A DNA stretch of 64,000 nt. Origin: Arabidopsis thaliana. Its lineage: Eukaryota > Streptophyta > Magnoliopsida > Brassicales > Brassicaceae. The stretch covers positions 14,509,001 to 14,573,000 of the forward strand of contig NC_003075.7 in assembly GCF_000001735.4 (NCBI RefSeq). The letters run 5' to 3'. The position numbers and the translations under genes were made by a program. Each line of letters starts with the position of its first letter. Position 1 is the stretch's first letter. A model generated the notes under the pieces. The model made no database searches and had not been told where the DNA came from. It worked only from the letters and a program-made list of their open reading frames with translations. Shown here one piece after another: positions 41,901 to 53,961 of this stretch.

Positions 41901-44455
41901 AATCAATTCACAATAATAGAGTGGAGTCCAATTGAGTAGCTTTCTCTTTGATTTGACCATACAAACAATAAACATATATATTGGCCCCAAAACATCAGAA
42001 AATATGTAAAAAAAAGGTGTAAATTGGATATCGTAAAAATAGGATTTAGATTTCTGAATATGCTGAGTTTCTAGTAAAACTAAACGAATATAGATTATTT
42101 TTAAACTATATATATTTGTTAATATTTATATATATATTGAAAAGTAGAAAAATGTAAACTATACTAAAAATACTAATATTTATATTTTTCAATGACACAA
42201 TAAATACTGTGAAAATAAATAAATTTACAAATAATGATATTTACCTTGTTAGTGTTGAGACCATAATTTAAGTCATTCCACTATGTTTTCAATCATGACA
42301 ATAATATTACAAGTTCTCATATTCCGATATTAATCTAAATGATTCAAATGAAATTGCAAAATTATTTATATAAAGTTTAGGGATTAAATTCATATGTCAA
42401 TAGTTATTTTAGTTCTTCAACCATAAAAATGTATCAAACAAAGATCCATATATAAATCCAAAGTTTGCATTTATACTATAACATAGGTAATATGTGCACC
42501 TATACTATAAATGAAAGTTTGCATTTCATTATTTACTTTATTTCGTTTGATTAAAAAAAAGAGATGAAAATATCATTTTGCCGTATTCTATCAAAAACAA
42601 TGTAGCTACCCAAAAGATGTTAAAAACATCTTCTTTATGAGTTTTCGGGACACAACTTAATATTTTTTTTTTTTTTTGGCAGTTTTTAAGATATTATAAA
42701 AATATGTGATATTATAAATCAACACAACATGTCCCCTATTAAATAAAAGTCAGATATATATACTATTCTATACAAATTAAATCCCACTTGAGTAGATGAT
42801 ATTTGCTATAACATATGTTTTTTTTGTCTTCTTTTTCTAAATTGGATACTCTTTTTACTAAATTGGACACAACATGTCACAACCAAGATCCAGATATGTT
42901 ATGCGAGTGTTTACGGAACAACTTGCAGATATGCTTAGTGTTTTTCCAATGGAACTCGGATTTAATAGCTTTTTGAATGAAATAAATTATATGAATTCCA
43001 TGAAATGCAATTTTTTTTTTTTTAGGATTTGGGTAGACGATATTTACAACTACAACATACTTGTAATTATTATGATGATATAATAAAATCAGATTATAAG
43101 ATGCATGGAATAATTGAAATTAAAGATATACGGATAGAAAGCAAATTGGTGAAATAAAACCCTACCACGACCACTTGTTTATTACACATTGTACATAACT
43201 GTTGAATCAAATCAATTGATTTGGGAACCATTGTGAAGATGATCATGACCATTCATCTATCTCTATATTTTATTAGATTTTATTTTCAATATATGTTGAT
43301 ACTCTTTCGTAGGACCATGATGCATACTGCTGCATATATGATAATACTGTATATTTGAGCATAAAGACAGTTAATAATCCTAGTGTAAAATAGAAGACCA
43401 GACCAGAAACACCACTTTCTCAATGGTATCATATGTTACACATTTTATCACTCAAATCTGTTTATGAATCTTATGATAGACTCAATTATTTCAACAGATT
43501 TATGGTGGTAGTACAATGGCTATTGATGATTCGACATATGTAAATAGGTTATAGTGAGAGTCTTGTGGTTTTAACTTGTGCATTGTAAACGTTTTAAGTG
43601 GCAAATTTTATAGATGTCGGAGATTAAGATGTGTTTCGATCTTGGATTCATAAATTTACATAAGAAGAAAAACATGAAGTTATATATAAGATTTGATACA
43701 TAAAAAGGCAAAGTATAAATGCTAATATATGGCTTTGCAAGCTGGAAACTAGGCGGGTTCGGCGGATCCTGTCCATGAAAGCTCACCACACAAAATTAAA
43801 ATTTAGGAATCCCTTAGGGTTGTTTGTATATATATAGGTAGGGAGCATCCTAAGCTTTTTCTTTTGTTCCTTTCCTCTTCCAATTTCCAACTATTTTCTT
43901 ATAAGAAAATCTGCTTTTGTTTTATAGTCTAGAATATCATTTTGACTTTAATTTTCTTTCTTTTTTAATGAAAATTTTCGATTCTAGTCATATTCATCCA
44001 ATTCATTCTTTTGGTTTTTGTAAAGTTGAAAGGATTTAATTAGTAAACTTCATCTATATTTCTTATAAAGATTTTCCACATTTATTTTGATAATGTGACA
44101 CATTAAATTATTAAAGAAATAAAGAGAAAAAAATAGTACTAGGGACTAAAAGTGACTAGTGAGGGAACAAACAAAGATGTAAATTCCATTATACATCTTT
44201 ATATCTTGCTTTCTTTATAACTTTCCTTTTTGATTATTTAATATCCTTTGTCCCCTGAAACTCATCGACGAAGAAATTCAGAACACTTGCTTTTTTAGAT
44301 TGGAAAGTGGTTGTGAATTTGTAGTTAAGAAAAAGTAAAAAACAGTAAAAAAAAAATTGAAGTTAAACAATTAAAAAATCTTACAAAACTAATTATGCTT
44401 CTCTAAACACATTACCCCAAAAAAAAAAAACAGAACATATTTTAAAAATTAACAC
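38976..44455. other. Long intergenic stretch without a convincing gene
   Basis: About 5.4 kb of AT-rich DNA, the longest empty stretch in the window. I saw no spliced or single-exon gene, tRNA or clear transposon. The only odd place is 43,640-43,850, where a short GC-richer segment and a minus-strand TATA box coincide. Confidence 0.5.
43648..43776 (-). other. Small ORF behind a minus-strand TATA box
   Basis: A 42-codon ORF with a basic start (MDRIRRTRLVSS) and a hydrophobic middle. A TATATATA box lies about 60 bp upstream on the same strand (near 43,835). I do not recognise the peptide. It may be part of a non-coding transcript or chance. Confidence 0.2.
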
Positions 44456-46057
44456 TCAAAAATTACATTTGTAATGCTTGAGAAGCCTATTGGCTTCCCT
44501 TAAACCACTATAGTAGGCACCATGAGTTGTGGAGTAATGGGTTCTATGTGTTGCTTCCCCTGCAAACATGACTTGAAGCTCATGAACCTTGGCTTGATCA
44601 TGACCATTGACCTGACCAACCTTCTTATTAATCTTTGGCAATGGCTCAGCCATTGCGTCTAGGTCATCCCCGCTTGATCCAACCGCTACATACGAATAGG
44701 AGCCTCTGAACAGAGGATCACTTCCCCATTTGCTCTTCAAGACCTTTGTAATCTTCATGGCTTCATCATCATCATTCAATGAGCCATTGGTCAAGGGCTT
44801 TGCGGTATCATTCTTAACTTCCTTGCCTGTCAAGCAAGAGATAGTGGTCATGACAGCGTCTTTGATCTCCTCATCGGTAAGTTTCTCAAGCTCGAGAGCT
44901 TCTTTGCCTGCAAACCAAGAAAGCAAGACCTTTGAATTGCTATGGATTGGGGTAATGGTCGCGGTTCTTCTCATCCACCATGGAATTTTCACGAACCTAA
45001 ACTCGGAATCCTCCCGGTCAAACACAAGCTGCAAAGAGGGGAACTTTCTTTGAGACATCTCGACGAACAGCTTGTTGACAACTCCATAGCCTAGTCTTCT
45101 AATAGCGTCTGATTTGAAATCAGGCAAAGGAGGACTAAACAATTCAGCATCAGTCTCAATCCCTGCTTTAAGCACACCTAAAGAGACAGTAACAATAACA
45201 TGATCTGCAAAAACAACAGACCCATCTGAGAAATGCAGCTTCACTTCATTACTCTGCCACTCGATCTTCGTGACCTTTCGATTCAATTGGATAACACCTT
45301 GAGGAAGCACAGATGCCAAATGATGAATAACACTAAGATAGCCTTTAGCTATAGTGATTTCTTCTCCTGGAAACATCTGATACTCACTCTCCGCCGCGAA
45401 ATCAAGCGTCGAGAGTTCATCAGCAGATGTGTAAGTCCTCTGTGTGTTACTAAACATCGTAAAAATGGCTTCTTCAAGTGACTTCCTACTCCATTTCCCA
45501 TACCCTTTAACTCCTTCTTCTCCTCCATTGCTGATTGAATCCCAATAAGCATCAAACCCAGATTTCAAAAACGACCCAACACTAGTACTACTTCCCTTAG
45601 AGCAAACCCTAGTGGCAGTTTCGTAAATATGAGCCAAACGACTCAAATCGGCGTCGGATTGAGAGATCTCTTTCCCCTGAGCTAATTCCATGAGAGCAGT
45701 GAACAAACCAGAGATGGATTCAACAATGGAAGGCTCAATCTCGAACCCACCTTCAGCAAAGGTCTTAGCTTTATCAATGGTGGAATCCATACACTCCCAT
45801 GGCTCATCAGAGACTAAAGAACCAGTCTCTTTAGCGATTCTATAAACAGGGCTTCCACCGATTCCGTGGATCCACGTGGCACCCATCTCAATCTTCTCTG
45901 ATGAGAACTCAGAGGTATTGATCCTACCGCCGATTCTAGAACCGCCTTCGACGACTGAGAGCTCGAAGGTGTTGTTGGAGCTTGTGTAGAGCTTGTTCGC
46001 CGCCGTGAGACCAGCCATTCCAGCTCCGATTATAACAATTCTTGCTTTCTTCGCCAT
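44456..46057 (-). CDS. PAO5: Polyamine oxidase 5 (thermospermine oxidase)
   Basis: Single-exon gene for 533 residues of the FAD amine oxidase family. The dinucleotide-binding motif GAGMAG is at 11-16, followed by the acidic strand end SVVEGGSRIGGRI. The C-terminal FAD motif is FAGEATHRTHYSTTHGAYYSG. There is no signal peptide and no C-terminal peroxisome signal (it ends KCNF), which fits a cytosolic enzyme. PAO5 back-converts thermospermine and spermine to spermidine and so limits thermospermine signalling in xylem development. The lack of introns is a feature of this PAO subgroup. A (TG)9 tract lies about 155 bp upstream of the ATG. I place it as At4g29720. Confidence 0.93.
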   Translation of the reverse strand: MAKKARIVIIGAGMAGLTAANKLYTSSNNTFELSVVEGGSRIGGRINTSEFSSEKIEMGATWIHGIGGSPVYRIAKETGSLVSDEPWECMDSTIDKAKTFAEGGFEIEPSIVESISGLFTALMELAQGKEISQSDADLSRLAHIYETATRVCSKGSSTSVGSFLKSGFDAYWDSISNGGEEGVKGYGKWSRKSLEEAIFTMFSNTQRTYTSADELSTLDFAAESEYQMFPGEEITIAKGYLSVIHHLASVLPQGVIQLNRKVTKIEWQSNEVKLHFSDGSVVFADHVIVTVSLGVLKAGIETDAELFSPPLPDFKSDAIRRLGYGVVNKLFVEMSQRKFPSLQLVFDREDSEFRFVKIPWWMRRTATITPIHSNSKVLLSWFAGKEALELEKLTDEEIKDAVMTTISCLTGKEVKNDTAKPLTNGSLNDDDEAMKITKVLKSKWGSDPLFRGSYSYVAVGSSGDDLDAMAEPLPKINKKVGQVNGHDQAKVHELQVMFAGEATHRTHYSTTHGAYYSGLREANRLLKHYKCNF

Positions 46058-46212
46058 AGTTAAAGGAATCTCCTTGTCGGTGTTGTGTTATATGCTTCGA
46101 TGAAAAAAGGAGAGATTTTTATCTGTGTGTTTTGGGGATTAGGGGAAGGGGACGGAGGAAGGTGAATGAATGGAGAGAGATTGCTTTGGCTCAACATTTA
46201 TAAGGGAGAGTC

Positions 46213-46230
46213 TGTGTGTGTGTGTGTGTG
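46213..46230. repeat. TG microsatellite upstream of PAO5
   Basis: Nine TG units, about 155 bp before the PAO5 ATG, in the promoter or leader. Confidence 0.9.
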
Positions 46231-46560
46231 AGCCTTAAGCGTGTGGAGAGATTTTAGTTACAATCATCGGTTAAGTTTAGGTTTTTGATCTATTAATTTT
46301 TAGTTAATCATGAATTAGTGATTGACAGTGTCATAATTAATTATTATAATACTTCAAAGTTAGGTTAATTATCTCTACAAAGTACTGTGTTTTCAACATC
46401 CTCTAAATGCTGTTTAAAGAAATCAATCAAATTATTAGCATCAGTATCACACAACACACATGTCCAAAAATGTGTACATGTCAATTAGATTTCGAGTCAC
46501 CTCAAGCCAAACCTATCCTCTCACTGACTAATTGATTTATTGTAAGAGAAAAAAAAATGT

Positions 46561-46582
46561 ATATATATATATATATATATAT
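46561..46582. repeat. AT microsatellite
   Basis: Eleven AT units. Confidence 0.85.
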
Positions 46583-49580
46583 TTGTTTTAATTTCACTTG
46601 TATTTGAATAAAAATGACACACTTGTATAAGTGAGCACAAAACAAATAACAGAAAAACTTTTGGATCGTTAGAGGCGGTTGAACTGCCTCAAACGCTTTT
46701 TTAGTGAAAAAGCAATGTGATGAAAAGATGTGCATGTTGTGCAACATGCTCCAAACGTACCAACAACGTGTCGCTATTTATACCTTATGTGTTTACATTA
46801 TTACAATTTGAATGGTTATGATCTATGATAATAAATAATAGTAATAGTATCATGCTTATAAGACACTAAAACTAATTGCAAGAATCTGGATAACCAATAA
46901 CAATGGTAGTTGACAGGAGTTGGATATCCCTTGGTTAAAGGTAAATTGGATCCTTTGTTATTTTACCTTTGGATTATTAAAAAAAAAAAAGGAACGTAAA
47001 TTGGATCCTTTGTAATTTTATTTCCTTATGTAAGTATGAAAGTGATCGAACTAATACTCTGAAAATTCAATGTACGTATTACGTATAACTTGACATAACA
47101 CATCCATTTCATCTTATGGGCAAAGTATATAAAAAATTATGTTAACGAATTAATTAGACAAATGAAAGTGAGTAAAACTAATAGAAAGAAATTATAAATT
47201 TTGGAGAGCTAGAGAGAGTCCGAGAGAGGGAGATCACATGTAAGAAAGAAGATGACAGAAGAAGGCCCACAAGATGCAAATTATGAGTCAGTGGTACTGA
47301 TCCCTTTGATTGGATACCTATTTTCATCAATCTAACCATGATTGTGTCATCACTCTAACTTCCATATATCTTTTATAATTATATTGCTCATTTTTAATTT
47401 ACATATATCGGTATATGCATGCAAAACCGAATTACTCAGATTCTAAGAAATATATATCAGTAAAACCTATCATTTATATAGACTTACATGTAATAAATAT
47501 AATCCATATATGATTTAAACATGTAATAAACATATATTGTGGAACCAAAAAGATACATTGATATGTATAATCAACGTTGAAGGACAACGATGAAGATATT
47601 ATAAACTCGTTCATATATATGATATTTTTTTGTTAAAGTTTAAAATATATTCGTCGAAGAAGTATTGTTCGCATGATTTGTTTTTGGGTCAAAACACTAT
47701 TGTTTGAAAGTTGTAGCTTTTAAGATATTCAATCTACGTGATAATATATTTTATTTAAGACAAAACATATTTATATAGTGGATAATATAAAGACGCTAAA
47801 TATGTTTCCTTTTGCTTTTTTACCCTTAGCATTTGTAGGCAATCATCATAACACACCAATACGCTATGATCAATTAATTCCTTAAGCTAGCGAAAATGTT
47901 CATGAAGAAATGATTTTCCTTTTTCATCGATCAAAGTACGCAACTTTTTCTTTTGATGAAGATATTATCGTAGATTATCTTACTTTAGTTAAAATTAAAT
48001 TATATCAAACTTTTGCACTATACACAGAAATGGATCTTCATCAAAGGTAGTGCAGATCCGTAAGCTATCATATCGTTAACTTATAAAATTCAGAAAATGA
48101 CCCATTATTAGAAAATATATATTTTGGATCAAGACTTAATTGATATCTATGGTTACTCATAAAAATATTGAAATAATCCATATATGCATTCCTTCTACGT
48201 AAAATCCACAATAACATTTTTTTTCTCTGTGACACAACATTTATTAACTCTTTTTTTTTTTAGGCAAAAAACATTTATTAACTCAAAATGTGAAAAAACA
48301 AGAATAAAAGCAAAGCATAAAGACAAAATCTGTGCGAAGGCTTTTGTCGGTTGCGATGAGTTTGCACATCCCGAAGAAGCTCTGGCTCTCGGCGAAGAGA
48401 ATCAACTTTGAGTTCGTAAACAAATACATCTAAATTTTATTATTATTTTCTCAAGCTGTGTGTGTTATCTCTATGTACTTTGATGTACACAAAATCATAA
48501 TATAGTATAAAATAGGATATAATATTAACATGAGTTGCTTCTTCCGATATATTCGATAAATTGGAACAACAACACTAAATAATATACAAGAGCAACCTCC
48601 ACCATTATTTTTGGACATAACTATATCAAGTTCAAATAGAAGAAAAACGATTTTCACAGTATGTGTAATATACCACAGTTGATCAATCTTATTTTTTTTG
48701 TAAGATAGAGAATCTACATGCCAAAAGATTATAGAGATATAAATACGAAACGGAGAGGTTTGACGTTGCAACTATATATATGCATATACATAGTCTGTGT
48801 AGATAGGTAGAAGGAAAGTCAAAATCTCGAGCTCCAAAAATCTAGCTACTATGGTATTTCCCGTGACCCTAAGGACTTTTCCTTGATCTTCGAAGCTTGA
48901 AAATGACACACTCGCAGGTTATTACGTGTTTCATACTCATATAGTTAATATGCAAACTATAGATGCGTTGTATCCATTTATAGATCATAACAAGAGTAGT
49001 ACTGCTTAAAAGCTTTGCACTCTAGACAAACTTTAGGCTTAAAATTGGTTCACCACACACACATCGTTCTCAAGTAACAATAGTACTAATTTGGTGAGCC
49101 AAAATGCTATAATGAAATGAGGTAAATGATCCATCTGGATTACTTTGTAAGGAACACCAATGATCGGCTTGAATGGTGTAGCATCACTACAACAATTTCG
49201 ATAGGGGGCAATAGAGAGGCAGACCAGAAAAGGGGTTTAATGGCTAGGATTTTTAAAAGGACTAAATCTTGAACAATGAAGATATAGTACTCCTTGAGCC
49301 ACAAATTTGTCTCCCCACTTCCAAACAAATAGTTTGGCATATTCACATACACATACAATGATACAAAACTCAAAACGTGTGTTTATGTATATATGTGTGT
49401 GTTTGTATGCGTCGACAAAGAAGGTTTTGTTTGGTTATAGCTGCAATGAATCAATGATGAGAATCCAACAAAACCTAGAGAAGCCCCTATGAGATGGTCT
49501 TATATCTATAAATGAGTAGTGTACTTAATGTCAGATAAATCAAAACCCCATGAAAGGCTTAGTACCTAGATGTTTTTAAC

Positions 49581-49581
<1 letters not shown>

Positions 49582-49639
<58 letters not shown>
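49582..49639. repeat. GA microsatellite
   Basis: Uninterrupted GA run of about 57 bases, the longest simple repeat in the window. Confidence 0.95.
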
Positions 49640-49640
<1 letters not shown>

Positions 49641-50254
49641 CTACTAGAAGATATTATGCAATAAATTTCCTCAAATGTTGCTACCTAACTCCCTCACCCC
49701 ACAATCCCAAGAGTATTAAGTTCAATTGTCTGCAAGTTTGTATAGATGTCAGGTCTTAAGATTGCACAAATCCTTTGTAGATCTAATGAGTTGATCCGGT
49801 TCAACCCGGTTTACGCAGAACCAATCTTGCTTGAAATGAAACCGAATAGAGGTGAAGAGCGACGATTTTCTATCTGCTTTTGTTGTTGGAAGTAGAACTG
49901 AACGGTTCAGGGACACATGAGTCAAATGTCAAGCACTTGAGATTTGGATTTCACTGATTCAATCTGTTGTTTTAGTTTGGTCTTGCTTAACCAAGTTTGG
50001 ATTCACAAAAAAAAAAGTTGAAAATACAAGCAAGTTAGGTGCCTAGGATTAACCTGAAGAAACAGGATCAAGTACCATACAAGATTCCGGAAGTCCTAAA
50101 TCTACCAATATGTTGAATTACTGGCCTACATAAACCAAGTAATATTCCGCAAAAATAACACCTAAATCGCATAAGTAAACTGATTTTCCTCGCAAAAACT
50201 GACACTAAACCCCAGCAACTTACTAATACTAATAGACATGATGGGATTGCTTCC

Positions 50255-53200
50255 TCAAGACTTGGAGGTACATGTGAAAACATGTGACTTGAATTTCTCT
50301 AGCTCTGTCAGGACTTCATCTTCCGGTCTGTAAATCAAGTCACTCATCCGCCATATCTGCATTAATTTACAAATCAAAAGTTTTCATTTTTACCGAGAAA
50401 GTTAATCATAGGTAGGTTCCAGAGTAAATGTAGCAAGACATTTAAAAGTACCTGCAATGTACCACCTCCACCGATACTCTCACAATTATCAGAAACACTG
50501 ACAATAGTCCAAGGGTTCAATAGGCTCCAGTGGAAGTCGACCACTTTGTCCCTAAGAAGATATACACGAGGAAATTATAGATTCCACTGAAGAGAGTAAA
50601 AGGGAAAGGCAAGCAAGTGAATTAGAATTAAGTCTTGAGAACCTGTGACCAGCATGCTGGAAGAAAAGCCCATCAGGAGTTTTGGTTGCACGCTCAGACT
50701 TCTTGCCAACCTGGTGCACACATATATGTTAATATGGTGAGCTTGAAAGTAAGAGAATAGTTTTAAATGTGAATGTGAGAAATTGTACTAACCCTATCAC
50801 AATCCCATATGTTCAAGAGACCATCTTCTGCAGAACTCCCAAAAACAGATGATTTATCAGGAGACCACTGAATTGATAACGAAGCAATGTCATTGGGGAT
50901 AGGTTTACAGGACAAATAATATGAAAAGAAAAAAACAAAAAAAAAAAACAGAGGTGGTGGCATGTTGTTGAAACCTGAACACAAAGAACAGCAGCTCTGT
51001 GGCCTTCAAATTTGTAAACAGGTGAACCAACTCCATTTGAGGTAAGGTTTCGGCGGTCAAACACACGGACAGTGTTATCTGCTGACCTGGAAAAGTGATG
51101 TAGAAGCGTAGAGTGAGAGGACGAGTAGCATCTCTGTACTTTTGGACAAGTATTTAAGTTTGTGAAATCAGTACCCAGTCAGGATCAGATTATTGTCATG
51201 AGGATTCCAATCGACACAGTGAAGATCAGCATCATGTGCCTTCTCAACCTGCCAGCGCACAAGAAGAAACAGACGGAATCTGAAACAAGACCAAAAAGTT
51301 AAACCTCAAATGTCGATCTGGCTAAAAAAAAGAGGTACCTTCATGGCAGGACTAGTGCCAGTTCTTGCGTCCCATAGCATAAGGCAAGAATCGTCACCAA
51401 CACTGCAGAATTCTTGTGCACTGTAGGACAAAACAAAAAATTACCAATTTTTTTATACCAAAAGCATCAGAAAATTCTGAGTAGGTCTGCATTTGGGTGT
51501 AAACTTAAGAGCTTATTAAAAAAGGAGACTGTCCCAAGAAGTTACCTAGATGGACAGAATGCCACGTCTTCAACAGTATCTTTGTGGCCATTATATATGC
51601 CTCGAGGGCCAACAGAAGGACCACCAGTTTTATCACTACCTTCACCAGTCTGCTTGAAGCTGGATCCAGGGGATTTGGAATCCGAACCAGCCATTGTGAT
51701 ATGGTCTTGGATATTCCACAAAATAACGGACTTGTCCTTGCCTGCACGGAAGAATCTTTGATGAGAAACTTGCAAACCACAAGATATGACACAAAAATAG
51801 AACTGATACAAACCTCCAGAGAGAACAAAAGGTTCGGTTGGGCACATTGCAAGAGCAAATTCAGCATCATCCTGGTGCCCAATTAGTAACTGAAAATAAA
51901 AGTTGTTCAAATGATGCAAAAAGAGTAGCTCTTTCGATTGTTAATATGATGCACAAGCAGGTTGTTTAACTCAGTGAGACAACATAACGAAAATTCTCAC
52001 AAGAGCATACCAAATCTGGACGAGAATCTGGAGCTCCAAGCACAGCATACCGGTCTGGTTGAGTCTCAGTGTTCCAAATGAGAATCTGAAAACCAATATA
52101 TCATACTTGCATGACTGAAACTGGAACTATTCAAAAACAAGGATACTGAATAACGAAAGCCTTTTTTTTGTCACGCTGATGACCCGAGAAAGCAGAACTT
52201 ACATCAGGACTGTCGGTGTGAGTAGCTACAATCTTGCTATTTTGAGGGAGTTCCCTAATTCTGTTGACCTGCGATGAATGAAGGGTACACAAAACAAAAT
52301 CTTTTTCAGCACTCAAGTCCTAAACGAAATGCAGATTCAGTAAATCCATCTAAGAAAAAACAATGAGAATACAGGAATATCACACCTCTCCAGGGTGGAT
52401 GATGGTCTTGTACTTCTTCACAAATGGAGAGTGTGCCTTTTCATTAAGCTGAAAGCATATAAAGAAACGGTATTTCAATAATTTCATCTCAGCAGAGAGT
52501 AACACAAGGACAAAAGCACAAGCTTTGGTAGAGAAAAACTAATTACCTGCCTATTAACAGTTTCGCAATTGGCTATGACCAAAGTATTAGGCACACTGCC
52601 ATTCGTCTAATGACAGAACCAAGAAAAAACGGTAAACATAAGGAGCAGTAAACAAACTTTGGATATTTTTCATCAAGAAAAAATGTACAAACCACAAGAA
52701 CAAGAGCAAACTCACTTGTTCCGAGAGATAGAGACGTTGAGTCTTAGAACCTGCTTGCTCAAGCTGTGGCCCCCATCTGCTCAAATCAAACAACAGGATT
52801 ACAACGAAATCGTACCTCTTTACACAAAAGCTAAACACTTCACTAAATCGTAGCACAGCTAAACATCTGAAACCAAAAAGTAACAAAACAGAACACCTAA
52901 ACCGAGTTGGTCAAGTGTTATCAACGACATCATTTTCCTACCAAAACAAGTTCCAGAGGTTCAAAAATGGAAACATCAGATAGCTAATGAGCTAAAAGCC
53001 TAAAAGAGAAAGAAACACAGAAAAGCATGGAGACTGAGCTAAATTAAAAACCCGAACTAGAACATGTCCTAATCTCACAAATTCCAGAAACCAGCTAAGA
53101 AAAACTCTCAATCTATGAGTATTTCACTAGCTGAAACGGAAATGTAACTCAATCGCCTGACCAAAAGCACAAAGCTAGAATTTTTATTTCCCAAAAAAGA

Positions 53201-53522
53201 ACCAACTTTCTCCAAAACCAAAGATCGAAAACCCTAGAAACAGAAAACCTATAAAAAAAAACACAGACCTGCAAGAGAGAGAGGGCCAGACGAGGGTATG
53301 ATTAACAAACGAATCATAGAGAATGGGAAGAAGAGTCTTCCACTGAGAGTAAGTGTCGTCAACGGTGGCCTTTTGACTCTGCTGTAGCAAAAATGGTAAC
53401 TGAGACTCGTTGTTGCTCTTAGGTTTCCGTCTTCTCTTATCCGTCAAAATGGCTGTCACCGGAGTCCTAGGTGCTCTTCTCGGCCTGGTGGCTTGAACAG
53501 TCGCTGCTGCTTCGCTTTCCAT
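50255..53522 (-). CDS. MSI5: MSI5/NFC5, WD40 histone-binding protein
   Basis: Fifteen exons, complement(join(50255..50356, 50452..50551, 50643..50710, 50793..50867, 50975..51086, 51175..51248, 51339..51420, 51546..51741, 51814..51889, 52011..52085, 52203..52268, 52386..52448, 52547..52606, 52716..52776, 53269..53522)). All are GT..AG and sum to 487 residues. A basic N-terminus (RRAPRTPV, DKRRRKPKS) is followed by the RbAp48-type histone H4-binding helix region (YSQWKTLLPILYDSF) and a WD40 propeller (HPGEVNRIRELPQN, GHQDDAEFALAMCP, LTGSADNTVRLFDRRN-like, GSSAEDGLLNIWD). It belongs to the MSI4/FVE subgroup. MSI4 and MSI5 act with the histone deacetylase HDA6 in silencing FLC and transposons. 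I place it as At4g29730. Confidence 0.93.
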
Positions 53523-53961
53523 TTCCTTCTTTTCTCTCGTTTTCTCTCTACTCTCCTTTGTTTTTTTTATAATATTATTATTTATGCCACGTGGAGTAAA
53601 CTTCGTCCCGGCAAATACCCAATAGGCAAATACTTAAATTAGCGAATTAAAATGATTTCTTCACACTAAAGAGTATAATCAGTATCTTCCCATTACAAAA
53701 TTTGAGTAAAGCTTTCTTCTAAATCTTGGTAGAAAGTTACTAACTGATCAACTTAACAACGCAAACGCTGTTCTAAAGGCGGTGAAAATTGAAACCAAAA
53801 CTCGGTTTAGCGTTCAAAAGAAGAAGATAATTTAATTGTAACTTGGTGTTTAAAGGCTACTTCTCAAGTCTTAACATTCATAACTCTGATTTTACTTGAA
53901 CAAAGATAAATCTGTTTTTTTTGTCTTTGAACTAGTTGGGAATAGTATTGAGGAAGAAGGA
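53523..53961. other. Intergenic: MSI5 promoter and OST5-like 3' flank
   Basis: AT-rich; CCACGTGG at 53,587 is an E/G-box about 65 bp upstream of the MSI5 ATG. Nothing else is seen. Confidence 0.45.

Larger units (their letters stand above)
46058..50254. other. Intergenic: PAO5 promoter to MSI5 3' flank
   Basis: About 4.2 kb. Simple repeats lie at 46,213-46,230, 46,561-46,582 and 49,582-49,639. A short GC-richer piece at 48,330-48,415 looks coding-like, but I could not place it in a family. A CACTACAACAA at 49,186 resembles a CACTA transposon tip, without a partner. No full gene is seen. Confidence 0.45.

Noticed and set aside
43571-43789. Seventy-two-codon minus-strand frame
   Set aside because: It begins at GTG with no ATG and shows no family motif. 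The smaller ATG frame is kept only as a weak candidate.
48330-48415. GC-richer, coding-like segment
   Set aside because: Neither strand gives a motif that I can assign to a family, and there are no convincing splice sites, so it is only mentioned in the intergenic entry.
49186-49200. CACTACAACAA resembling a CACTA transposon tip
   Set aside because: I found no matching inverted end, target duplication or transposase similarity nearby.
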